Positions 16,561 through 25,427 of a stretch of 64,000 nucleotides of DNA are shown piece after piece (position 1 is the stretch's first letter; every line of letters starts with the position of its first letter). Both the position numbers and the translations under genes were made by a program. Under the pieces are notes generated by a model that made no database searches, was not told the origin of the DNA, and was given only the letters and a program-made list of their open reading frames with translations. Source of the stretch: CBDANZ01 sp965197865 (GTDB taxonomy: Bacteria > Acidobacteriota > Vicinamibacteria > Vicinamibacterales > CAVVIG01); the NCBI GenBank assembly GCA_965197865.1, contig CBDANZ010000003.1, positions 310,001 to 374,000 of the forward strand, read 5' to 3'.

Positions 16561-19545
16561 CCGAAACAGGCGGCTGAGTTTGACGATAACCGCCCGATTC
16601 GCGAGGTCCGGCCTCCCCCGGTAGAACGTGTCCCGCTGCTCGTTGAACACGATGAACAGCTCGCTGCCCGGCCGATATTCCCAACGCAAGCGCACGTTCG
16701 CGGCCAGCGTGTTGTCTTTGGAGTTGTACTGCAGGAGCGCGCTGACAAACATCAGCGGGGTCATCGTGTATGTGACGCGTGAGCCCGCCAGGCGAGTGGT
16801 AAACGAGCCCTCAGGAAGATCCACCCAGTTCATCGACACGCTGGGCTCGAGCGAGAACCGCGGTGTTAGGTACAGGCGACTGCGGCTGACGGTGAGCGCC
16901 GCCTTATGCCCGCTGAAAAACGTGCCGTACTCCGCCACTAGGTTGCCCGAAAGGGGCCGCTGCTGCCCGAAGGTGTAGCCCGCCCGCCAGGTCGCAAAGT
17001 CGTAGCCCCCCAGAGGCAGCGTCACATCGGACGCAATCTGGAACGGATCGGGCAGAAACTCGTACGTTTCCCCGAAGGCTACGTGGAAACGGTCGCTGTT
17101 GTGGAGTTCAAGGGCAAACTCTCCTTCTGAGTTCCGTGTCTCCAGCCGCCCCTTCCCATCCGTGATGTACGCGAGTGACCCGGTCCATATAAGTCTGCGC
17201 AGCCACCGACTCGAGCGCGGCCACGGACTGAACCGGAATTGACCGAAGCTCTTGCGTATGTCGTCGCGGCGCACAAACCCGACTTCCGGGTTGAAGTGGT
17301 CGCCCACGACGAGGCGCTCCAGTTGGACACCGTAGCGATCCCCCTTATAGTCCAGCCGCGCGCGATAGCTGGTGTCTTCGCCCGACAAGCCGGTGGTACG
17401 CGTCCGCGCCCAGTACGTATTGATAGCCAGGTTGTCAAAAAAGGCGAAGGTTCCATCGATACCGTACGCGTCGTTCGTCCCGACGCCGTCCTGGCCGACT
17501 GACCGCCTGGTGAACAGCGCCCCGATGCTGCTCCGGCGCAGGAGGTCGCGCCTAAGCCGCACAACCGAGAAATTCGTCCCCAGCGCCCCCGACACCGGTT
17601 CCTCACCGGACTGAATGTTCAGCACGCCGAGACTGAACCGACCGAGTCGGCCCGTCAGGCGCCCGCCGGCCTGGATTGGCGCCGCCCGCCCCTCATGGAG
17701 ACCAATTCGCCGGCTGTAGAACAGAATCGGCGTGTCCCCCGCCCCCGCACTCCGCCGACTGGTCGCGGCGCCGCCAAACGCGAACGTGCCCTGATTCTCG
17801 AGAAAGAACTCGCGCTTCTCCGGAAAAAACAGGCTGAACCGCGTGAGATTGACCTACTGCTCGTCGGCCTCGACCTGTGCAAAATCAGTGTTGTAGGTGA
17901 AGTCGGCCGTCAGGTTCGGCGTCAGGCCGTACTTCACATCGACCCCAACATCTCCGCCCAGATCGTTGGAAATCGTCGGGCTGGCAGTGAGATCGCTCGT
18001 CAGGTCCGAGATCGCGTACGGCTTGATTGCCAGGTTCGCTGAGGCAGCCGGCGCTTCGAGGCCCACCAAGGTTGCCGCGAGAGACATCTGCATGATGGCC
18101 GCGGGGCCCAAGGCGCGTGGAAGACGCACGAGGTAAGACCGCTCATTCTTCCAACGGTTGAAGCGCTGGACGTTAAATCCCCAGATCTGGGCACGTCCAG
18201 GCCGATACCGGAGCGACTTGAACGGGATGGCGGCTTCGACCGTCCAGCCGTTCGCGAAGCGACCGGTTGAAAGCTCCCAGATCGGATTCCAATCGAGGTT
18301 GGGTTGGCCTTCGTTCGTTATCTGTACGTCCATCCGACCGCCAATTGCATTAATGAGAAAAACAACACCGTTTCGCCGATCGTGGTAGGTGTCGAACGAG
18401 AATTCGATCCGGTCATTCTGTATGAGGTAGGTACTGTCACGACGCATCTCATTCGCGACGATCCGATTGGGCAGGCTTTCCCAGCAGCGGATGGACACAT
18501 AAACCTGATCCTGATCAAAAGCCACCCAGACCTCGGTCTTCTCGGTCGCAGCGGCGTCCTCATCCGGCGCCGCCTGGATGAAATCCGACATTGATGGGCC
18601 CCTGTAGAGCGCCTCGTCGAGCTGCCCGTCCACGCGAATCGGCGCCCCCAGACGCACGGCCCGGACTGTGGCCCGGCCCGATGCGTCCCGAGTAATCACC
18701 TCCGGGGGCACCGGCACAGGTGGACCATCCACGTCGATCTCCAGCGGGCCCGCGGTTCGCCGCCCCGAGACGGTTGGGCGGCCGTTCAGACCGCCGGTGA
18801 GGACCGCGCCGGCCGCGGCCTCTGCTGCCGCACCAGGGGCACCTTCCACCGTCGTCCGACCGCCTGCGACTTGCCCCAGCGAGAGATCAGGGTACCTGCC
18901 GCTGTCACGCCCCTCGGCTCCCACCCCCTGTGGACGCTGGCGAGGAAGCGCCGCGGCGCCGCCCGCCTCGACTGGCGTGCCTCCCGGCCCACCCCCCACT
19001 CCGCCGGTCGAGGGCACCAGTGGCGCGCTGAGGTAGAGCTCGGCGACGATACGATCCTGTAACCTGAAGAATTCCTCTAGCTGACCGTCCACCTTCACTG
19101 CGCTCGCGACGGCGCCCGTCCGCACATTGACGACGCGCGCGGTGATCCGGAACCGATCGCCCAGACGCTGGTGCGCACCGGTGAGAAGCCAGGCCGCGCC
19201 CAGCCTCCGGCTCAACGTCAGGACGTTCTGCTCGACCGCCAGATCCGTCCCCTCCCGTCGCGCTTCGGCTAGCAGCACCTCTGGCCCGATGACCGGCGCG
19301 CTGTTCCTGGTCTCGAGATCGGCCCGCACGGTGTCGGCGATGCCCGCGCCACGCCAGTCGTCCTGGGGCCGTCCTGAAATGTTCGCGAACGGAAGCACAG
19401 CGACGACGCCTGTATCGATCCAGAGAGGATGGTTCTCGCCTCCAGGGGCGGTCTGAGCCCAAACCGGCGCCAGACCCACACTGCTCAACACCAGGATGCA
19501 CGTGAACACGCCTGAGGTCATGCGCGGGCGATTCATCTTTCTCAT
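16555..19545 (-). pseudogene. TolB-like/CBM9/DUF5916 outer-membrane protein interrupted by one amber codon
   Basis: From the ATG at 19545 the protein begins with a signal peptide (GVFTCILVLSSVGLAPVWAQ). A FlgO/TolB-N-like segment follows (VVAVLPFANISGRPQDDWRG ... LGAAWLLTGAHQRLGDRFRI), then a Pro/Gly-rich linker and a CBM9-like domain (GAPIRVDGQLDEALY ... EVWVAFDQDQVYVSIRCWE). Next comes a DUF5916-type beta-barrel starting near LTPNLTADFTYNTDFAQVEA. A TAG at 17854-17856 interrupts ADEQ-VNLTRFSLFFPEK exactly where relatives usually have a second Gln. The same frame then stays open to a normal C-terminus at 16555, 1,039 codons counting the upstream open frame. A single C-to-T change would explain it. 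Intact relatives sit in the outer membrane; their role is poorly known. Confidence 0.8.
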
Positions 19546-19783
19546 GGCTCTCGGGAACGCGTGGTAAGCCCGTAGCGACGGGCCCTCAGGCCCTGTGCCG
19601 CGGGTCCAAGCGGCGATCTCGCGCGTCAGATTCTCGTTGGCCGGCATAGCGGACCGCGCACTGGACACCACGTTTCTCCAACGTGTCGTGGCTCTCCGGT
19701 TTCCCGAAGGCTGCGTCAGCCTGGAACGCCAGGCGCCTACCTTAATCCCTTGTTAGCCATCCTCCGACGCCAAGAAACTCGTC

Positions 19784-19891
19784 CTAGTCGTCGGCGCTGC
19801 TTACGTTGCCCGGTCGCAGTTTGGCCGCCAGGCGGTCGTCGTGATCGTTAAACAGAACCAACGGGTGATAGCAAACCGTCTCGAAATCCCA
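19784..19891 (-). pseudogene. IS1380-family transposase fragment
   Basis: About 35 residues on the minus strand, including ETVCYHPLVLFNDHDDRLAA followed by KLRPGN, match the conserved first catalytic region of IS1380-type transposases. The rest of the transposase and its ends are not visible. Beyond it, the bases up to 20000 hold a further minus-strand peptide (SYEIRYITAYPQDRTG) that I cannot assign. Confidence 0.5.
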
Positions 19892-20112
19892 GCCTGCTCG
19901 CCAAGGATGTCGCTTACGAATAGCATATCCGCGACTGAACGGCCCGTTCTATCTTGGGGATACGCTGTGATGTAACGGATCTCGTAGGACAGTCGCCGCT
20001 CTTACCGTAGCCGTTCTCGCGGCGCCTTTGTACGGGGGTCGGCCCGCGAACGCCCCGTGTGGGCGATGGAGCGATGGGTATGGACCGACCGGCCCGATTC
20101 GGCGGGCGACGC

Positions 20113-21541
20113 GGGCTTGTCCCATCCGCTGTTGAAATTCAGCGGCGGCTCGGGTGACGACTACGCAACCATCCCCGACGATTCATCGAGCCCCAGCTGA
20201 GCGTCACGTGCTCGCAACGCGGCGACCAGCACGGGCATGTCCTTACACCCCTTCACCCGCCGGAATCCTTTGGCCGCTTCCAGCACACCGGCAGCGACCC
20301 AGCGGAGCACCATCGTACCCCCGCGCCAGCGTTTCACGTTCCGCTTCACGTGGCGTGTCCGGCTCAGGAGGCTCTCGACGGCGTTGGTCGTCGCCAGCGA
20401 TCGGCGGAGCCGCTCCGAGAGCGGCAACTCGACTACGGTGAGCGTCTCGTCGAGCCCTTCCCGTATGCTGGCGGCTGCACTCGGATAATCGACGTCCACC
20501 CGCCGGGCCAAGTCCTGCAACAAGCGCCGGGCCGCCTTGATGTCGGTGTGCGTATAGGCGCGCGTGAGGGTCGCCTTCACCCACGGACGCTGGGCCTCGG
20601 GCAGATACTCGAGCACGTTGCGCCGTTTATGCACCTGGCATCGTTGTACCAGGGCTGCGGGGCCGAAGGTCTGCATCACCGCAGTGTGGAGCGCTTGCGC
20701 TCCATCGAGGATGACGAGCAGACTGCGGTCGGTCCGCAGCCCACGGCTCTGCAGATTGGTCAGCAAGCCCTGACACACGGTCGTGTTCTCCGCTGACCCT
20801 TCCCAGAGGCCCAGCGGGTGTTTGGCGCCCGTTTTATCGAGGCCCAGCGCCACGACGATGCAGTGGCCGCCGACGTGGACCCCATCGATCAGTAGCGCCA
20901 CCAGCTCGAGGTCGTCGAGCGGCGTTGCCCGCCACGCATCGAGTTGCGCCTGCGTCTGCGCCACAAACCGCCGACTCACGGCACTCTTGCTTGTGCCCCG
21001 CGTGCGGACGTCGGCCCCCAGCGGTTCTAGACTCCGGCCATACTGGCGCGTGGCCACGCCGATGAGCATCTGTTCGACCACGCGCCGGGTGAGCGGATCC
21101 GTGTTCGTAAAGGCCTGGACGGATGGCAGCGCGACCTCCTGCCCGTCGCGCCGCACCCGCGGCCGACGCAGGGCGACCTTGCGGCCCCCCAGCACGACTT
21201 CGCTGGGCGCATGGCCCGCCCGAGACGCCCGCCGCGCGGGCTGATGCGCATACCGCGGACCGCACACGGCCACGCGATCCGCTTCCAACATCGCCGCGAG
21301 GACCTTCAGGCCCGACGCGACGACCAGCTCTTGGAGCTCGGCCTGTGCATCGACCAGGATGTCGACCAATGGAAGGTGCCGTGGTGCCGGCAATGCTGAT
21401 TGGCGCCCACGAACGCCTGTGCCAAACTTCTTCATGGCGGCTCCTTTCTGGGGGCTTCAGCCCCAGGTTTTCCCACCGGCCGTCTATCACGACCAGCAGG
21501 GAGCCGCCGCTTTAAATTTCAACAGCTAGAGGGACATCCCC
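20113..21541 (-). mobile_element. IS256-family insertion sequence, copy 1, with 8-bp target duplication
   Basis: The 1,429-bp element has imperfect terminal inverted repeats of about 39-41 bp that share GCTGTTGAAATT and GCGGCGGCTC. It is bounded by the direct repeat GGCGACGC (20105-20112 and 21542-21549), the 8-bp duplication expected for IS256. It matches the copy at 36885-38313 over its whole length as far as compared, with identical ends and identical transposase, which points to recent transposition. It sits inside an older transposase remnant. Confidence 0.96.
20161..21435 (-). CDS. IS256-family (mutator-type) transposase
   Basis: This 424-residue DDE transposase cuts and inserts the surrounding element. 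The catalytic acids are visible in LVALLIDGVHVGG (first Asp), LLVILDGAQALHT (second Asp) and TTNAVESLLSRTRHVKRNVKRW (Glu). The Cys/His-containing RCQVHKRRNVLEYLP segment lies between them, as is usual for the family. No frameshift is present and the length is normal, so it should be active. The ATG at 21435 lies inside the element about 100 bp from its end, after a CAGAAAGGAGCC ribosome-binding region. Confidence 0.96.
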   Translation of the reverse strand: MKKFGTGVRGRQSALPAPRHLPLVDILVDAQAELQELVVASGLKVLAAMLEADRVAVCGPRYAHQPARRASRAGHAPSEVVLGGRKVALRRPRVRRDGQEVALPSVQAFTNTDPLTRRVVEQMLIGVATRQYGRSLEPLGADVRTRGTSKSAVSRRFVAQTQAQLDAWRATPLDDLELVALLIDGVHVGGHCIVVALGLDKTGAKHPLGLWEGSAENTTVCQGLLTNLQSRGLRTDRSLLVILDGAQALHTAVMQTFGPAALVQRCQVHKRRNVLEYLPEAQRPWVKATLTRAYTHTDIKAARRLLQDLARRVDVDYPSAAASIREGLDETLTVVELPLSERLRRSLATTNAVESLLSRTRHVKRNVKRWRGGTMVLRWVAAGVLEAAKGFRRVKGCKDMPVLVAALRARDAQLGLDESSGMVA

Positions 21542-21745
21542 GGCGACGCAGCCCGTGGCGGCACAAGATGCGGCAGGCCTTGGCGTTTGACGGGCTCACC
21601 CCGTGGTAGCGGGCCAGGTACCAGCCGATGCGAATCGGCCCGAGATGGTAGGTCCGCCGCAGATGGAGGACCTGGTCGACGACTTCCGGGCGGGTCGTCT
21701 TCGGACGAGATCGCGCGATCGGACGTTTGTTGACCAGTCAAACAA
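21542..21745 (-). pseudogene. IS481-type transposase remnant split by the IS256 copy
   Basis: On the minus strand, TRPEVVDQVLHLRRTYHLGP and RIGWYLARYHG resemble the N-terminal helix-turn-helix region of IS481 transposases. It runs into the IS256 element. Beyond the element (about 20030-20112, minus strand) short pieces such as RSVHTHRS and PHGAFAGRPPY suggest further parts of the same family with frameshifts. The original gene was already degraded before the IS256 insertion. Confidence 0.45.
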
Positions 21746-21933
21746 CAAGGTCTTCGGCCTGGTTCTCCAACCAGCGTGCACCTCAGGCCCTGGCCCCACC
21801 TTTCCAGTCCAGTGTGCGCCATGTCTGGCCTTTTCCTTGCTAACGAAGCGGCGCATTGGCAGCGCCGCCGGTGTGTGTTAGGCTCAACGCTAAGGACGGA
21901 GCACACCCCAACAGCGAACGAAGGAGAGCAGAC

Positions 21934-23448
21934 ATGAAATCCAGGCTGTTGATCCTCAACGGGGCGATTTTGGTCGCGGCCACGGCCTTTGGCGTCGATG
22001 TTACGGCCCAACGTAGCACCGGCCTCGTACCGACGTTCAACAGAGATGTCGCACCGATTATTTTTGATAAGTGTGTGACTTGTCACCGTCCCCAGCAGGT
22101 CGCGCCGATGTCCTTCATGTCTTATCGAGAAGTGCGTCCCTGGGCGCGAGCCATTAAGACCAAGGTGGCGAAGGGAGAGATGCCGCCGTGGTTCGCCGAT
22201 CCCAGGTTCGGCGAGTTTCGCAATGATCCGCAGTTGAGTGAGGAACAGATCAACACCATCGCCGCCTGGGCGGATGGTGGCGCTCTTGAAGGTGACACAC
22301 CGTTGACGGCGCAGCTGCCGGTGGTGGGCGACGGCTGGAGCCATCCGTCTGGCCGACCGCCCGACCTTGTGATTGAGATGGCGAATGCTTTCAATGCTCC
22401 GGCCGAAGGCGAGCTTCCCTGGTTCAACATCTTTCAGGAGCTTCCGGCGGAGCTGAAGAAGGAAGAACATTTCATTGAAGCCATTCAAATAATGCCGAGC
22501 GTGGTAGACGGCGTGCATCACATGGGCTTTGGCATTAAGGCTCTACCGCCTGGAACAGAGATTGGTCTTGGCGAGGCGTGGCCTGGCGGGATAGTCATCC
22601 CCGGAGCGCTGGTCGACGAAAAGACCGGAAAGACGGCTGCTTCCATCAAACTCGTCCGCGGGGATCAAGTTCCCACTCTTTCGAGCCGCCGTCGTCGCGT
22701 TAACGACGAAGAACGGGGAGCAAAGCCGTCCAACGAGTTCTATTACTGCTGCTATGTTCCCGGGGGCACCTTCCGCTGGTATCGGGATGGCGGGTACTCG
22801 CGCCTGCCGCGCGAGGGGGTCATCGAGTGGAGCGTGCACTACAGTTTGATCGGGAAACCGTTCGCGGACAAGACGCGAGTGGGCCTATGGTATCAGAAGA
22901 ACTTACTGTACGAAGTCAAGGGAAATGCCGGCACAGCTCGGAGCCAGATCGTCCAGGGGAAGGAACTGATTGACAGCGAGCTGACTCCGGTCCAGGGCTC
23001 GGGAGTCAGCGCAGGCGGTCCCGCCGTGCCCGTGATTCCGCCATATGCCAAGGACTGGGCGATTACTGCGATTACTGCCTACGGCGATGACATCACGTTG
23101 TATACGGTGTGGCCGCATATGCATCTACGCGGCAAGGAGATGCATTACGTGTTGACGTATCCGGATGGCCGGGAACAGGTGCTTCTGAGTGTGCCGAATT
23201 TCGACTTCAACTGGCAGATCTTCTACGAGCTGAAAGAACCGTTGAAGATACCTGCCGGTAGCACAATCAAGACCGTCGGGTCCTACGATAACTCTGTGTC
23301 GAATAGATGGGCGACTGAACCGCACAAGGAAGTCTACTGGTCCGAGCAGAGTTGGGATGAGATGTACAACGGGTTCCGCGATTATTCGATCGACAAGCTG
23401 GCCGGGCGGCCACCAACCGCAGACCGAGAGCAGCCAGCTGGAGGGTAA
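21934..23448 (+). CDS. Secreted c-type cytochrome with PHM-like copper-enzyme region
   Basis: The 504-residue protein starts at an ATG after AAGGAGAG and has an N-terminal signal segment (LLILNGAILVAATAFGVDVTAQ), so it should be exported. Near residue 50 it carries a haem c site, FDKCVTCHRPQQVAPMSF. The region to about residue 130 (MSYREVRPWARAIK, MPPWFADP) follows the pattern of short haem c modules. The C-terminal half has WPHMHLRGKEMHYVL and an IPAGSTIKTVGSYDNS segment resembling type II copper, ascorbate-dependent monooxygenase (PHM) beta-sandwiches. The reaction is unknown. It is a single gene followed by a hairpin. Confidence 0.8.
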   Translation: MKSRLLILNGAILVAATAFGVDVTAQRSTGLVPTFNRDVAPIIFDKCVTCHRPQQVAPMSFMSYREVRPWARAIKTKVAKGEMPPWFADPRFGEFRNDPQLSEEQINTIAAWADGGALEGDTPLTAQLPVVGDGWSHPSGRPPDLVIEMANAFNAPAEGELPWFNIFQELPAELKKEEHFIEAIQIMPSVVDGVHHMGFGIKALPPGTEIGLGEAWPGGIVIPGALVDEKTGKTAASIKLVRGDQVPTLSSRRRRVNDEERGAKPSNEFYYCCYVPGGTFRWYRDGGYSRLPREGVIEWSVHYSLIGKPFADKTRVGLWYQKNLLYEVKGNAGTARSQIVQGKELIDSELTPVQGSGVSAGGPAVPVIPPYAKDWAITAITAYGDDITLYTVWPHMHLRGKEMHYVLTYPDGREQVLLSVPNFDFNWQIFYELKEPLKIPAGSTIKTVGSYDNSVSNRWATEPHKEVYWSEQSWDEMYNGFRDYSIDKLAGRPPTADREQPAGG

Positions 23449-23486
23449 TAGTCAGGCCTGGGCTCATACAAGACTCGCTAGCTAAT

Positions 23487-23522
23487 GGGGCCGGGCTCCA
23501 CCCCAGGGGTTCGGCCCCGTTT
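23487..23522 (+). terminator. Possible Rho-independent terminator after the cytochrome gene
   Basis: A perfect 7-bp stem GGGGCCG (23487-23493) and CGGCCCC (23512-23518) encloses an 18-base loop and is followed by GTTT. It lies 39 bp after the stop codon. The T run is short, so termination strength is uncertain. The following 330 bp, up to the MITE, hold nothing I recognise. Confidence 0.5.
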
Positions 23523-23850
23523 GGGGGGGGGCTGTGAAAGCTCCTAAGCAAACTCGCGTGCTGCTTCGGATTCCTGAGCGTCTAGGCCTCCGCCTCCCCA
23601 CTGTGCAGCGAGAGAAGCAGCTCAATCAGTGTGTCACCGGAAAGCAAGCTAGTGTGCCCGCGCCTTAAGCGGCCGAATTCTGGCGCCACTTGCTGAGCCA
23701 GCGTGTTCCTGGATTCTCGGTTCCGGAAGACGAAAAAAGCGCCTCAATCACGCAAAGCAAAGGCCCACTCGAGACTTCCCGCTCGCCGTCGTCGACGTGG
23801 CCTTCCAACTTTGCTTGAACGCTCTGACATGCCGGTTAGAATCGCACTAG

Positions 23851-24008
23851 CAGTCCGTGGTGAAAGTCTGGCGCTGCACCGAGACGAGCGAGGCGCCTCG
23901 CGGGCAAGGCACGACGACCGAGAATACCGCCTGTATTTGATGGAGGAGCAACGCAGGCCACGAGGATGCATCGCTCGTCGAATGCAGACGGACTTTCACC
24001 ACGGACTG
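23851..24008. mobile_element. 158-bp MITE, copy 1, flanked by CTAG
   Basis: The element has perfect 18-bp terminal inverted repeats CAGTCCGTGGTGAAAGTC and is bounded by CTAG at 23847-23850 and 24009-24012. It has no coding capacity. The same 158-bp sequence in the opposite orientation is at 47556-49082, where it is split by an IS110-type element. Its termini match the right end of the IS5-superfamily copies at 33061 and 61242 in 17 of 18 positions. That suggests it is moved in trans by their transposase. Confidence 0.88.
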
Positions 24009-24025
24009 CTAGGGATTAACATCGG

Positions 24026-24463
24026 CCAAGAATCATGTATCTCGCGGACCGGATCATCCTCATCGATCAACCGAAGGATGGCTTCTTCGCGGCGTTCAGA
24101 GAACAGGCGCCGGCCGAGGATGAACGGCGCCACGACATATTCACGGCATTCCCGCAGGACTTCTTTGATCTTGTTGATCGTCGACGAGTGTCACAGCGGC
24201 AGCGCACGCGACGAGGGCGCATGGCGGGCGATCCTCGACCACTTCGAGCCGGCGTATCAACTCGGAATGACGGCGACGCGACTTCGCGGCCACTCTCGGG
24301 ACTCCCACGAATACTTTGGCAACCCGCTCTACACCTACAACCTCCGCCAAGGCATCGAGGACGCGTTTCTCGCACCCTACCGCGTACATCGTGTCATTAC
24401 AAGAACGGGACGCGGTCGGTTGGCGCCCCAGCTAAGACGAATTGGATCGGTATGGGCGGGAGA
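24026..24463 (+). pseudogene. Type I restriction enzyme R subunit (HsdR) helicase fragment
   Basis: Pieces in different frames spell the start of the HsdR helicase. They are MYLADRIILIDQPKDGFFAA, then LIVDECHSGSARDEGAWRAI (DEAH-like Walker B), QLGMTATRLRG, YFGNPLYTYNLRQGIEDAF and LAPYRVHRVIT. The last piece, WRPS-stop-DELDRYGRE, has an in-frame TAA. At least two frameshifts are present. The nuclease domain, the C-terminus and the hsdM/hsdS partners are missing. The remnant begins 14 bp after the CTAG that flanks the MITE. Confidence 0.8.
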
Positions 24464-24553
24464 TTCTCTAGACGGGGGGGAAGAAGCGGCATAGGATGAG
24501 GAGACTAGAGTAGAGTACGGATTTTTAGGTGTTTGTCGGAAGGAGGTCCAGCC

Positions 24554-25207
24554 ATGACACAGGCGACAACCGTGGTGACCCCCGAGAGGTTCGATCGTGC
24601 ACTATCGTACGCGGACTACCTCGCCACGATCGCCGTCAATCGAGCTCAGTTCCAGCACTATTACGATATCGCACGGCTCACCGAGGATGACGTCGCGTTC
24701 TTCGGGAAGGCCGCAGCGCTGCCATCAGGTCCGGCGAAGCTCCTCGCGATTGCCGAAGCGTGGTGTCCCGATGTCTACCGCGGCGTCCCGGTCTTCGCGC
24801 GCATCGCGGAAGCGTCCGGCATGACGATGAAGGTCGTGCCGCGGGACGAGAATCCCGACATCATGGACGAGTTCCTGCTCAACGGAACGGCGCGTGCGAT
24901 TCCCGTCGCGGTCTTCTACACGCGCGACCATCAGTACACTACCCATTGGACGGAACGACCGGCCATAGCCCAGGCCGAAGTCGCGCGGATACGAGCGGAG
25001 TTCCGCGCCGTTCATCCGACCGTGGACCTCAAAGCCCCGACGGGTGCGGACATTCAGACGATGAAGACATTTTTTGGCGACCGCTTGCAGCAAGAGTATC
25101 CAGCGTGGCAGGTCGAGACCGTCCGCGAGATTCGCGAACTGTTGGCCGCGACGATGGCGGCCGCAAAGAGCCGTGACTATTCGACCCGAGCGACCGATGG
25201 CCGATAA
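24554..25207 (+). CDS. Thioredoxin-family protein
   Basis: The 217-residue protein follows a strong AAGGAGGT ribosome-binding site. Its central part, LLAIAEAWCPDVYRGVPVFARIAE, looks like the active-site helix of a thioredoxin fold with WCPDV, so only one redox Cys is present. RAIPVAVFYTRDHQY includes the usual cis-Pro position. There is no signal peptide. It overlaps the next gene by 11 bp, another small redox-like protein, so the two are probably made together. A single-Cys site suggests monothiol or peroxide-related activity, or none; this cannot be settled here. Confidence 0.72.
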   Translation: MTQATTVVTPERFDRALSYADYLATIAVNRAQFQHYYDIARLTEDDVAFFGKAAALPSGPAKLLAIAEAWCPDVYRGVPVFARIAEASGMTMKVVPRDENPDIMDEFLLNGTARAIPVAVFYTRDHQYTTHWTERPAIAQAEVARIRAEFRAVHPTVDLKAPTGADIQTMKTFFGDRLQQEYPAWQVETVREIRELLAATMAAAKSRDYSTRATDGR

Positions 25208-25427
25208 CGTCCCGATCGTCTACACCATTCGCGGCTGCGAAGCCTGCGTCAAGTTGCTCGAGAAGTGGCATGTCGACGGCATCGAGTATGAAGAGCGGCG
25301 TGCCGAGTTGAGCCAGGCCACCATGGACGAGGCTCGCATGTACGGAAGCGTTGTCCCCATCGTCGTCTGGCCCGACGGCCGAGTGGAGCACGGGTTCCAG
25401 GGGCACATCGGGTGCTACATCATCTGA
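25197..25427 (+). CDS. Small glutaredoxin-like protein
   Basis: The 76-residue protein has VPIVYTIRGCEACVKLLEKW, a beta strand followed by a CxxC motif as in glutaredoxins, then YEERRAELSQATMDEARMYG and VVPIVVWPDGRVEHGFQGHIG, matching the cis-Pro and GF elements of NrdH/glutaredoxin folds. Its ATG lies inside the end of the thioredoxin-family gene (11-bp overlap), so expression is probably coupled. It is shorter than typical glutaredoxins by about ten residues. Confidence 0.7.
   Translation: MADNVPIVYTIRGCEACVKLLEKWHVDGIEYEERRAELSQATMDEARMYGSVVPIVVWPDGRVEHGFQGHIGCYII

Noticed and set aside
17854..17856. General recoding of TAG as glutamine
   Set aside because: Intact genes such as pgk, secG and rfaE1 end in TAG followed by unrelated sequence, so TAG works as a stop here. 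Kept only as a point mutation or local read-through.
24026..24463. A defence island around the HsdR fragment
   Set aside because: No hsdM, hsdS, other restriction, toxin or abortive-infection genes were seen nearby; the fragment is isolated and broken.
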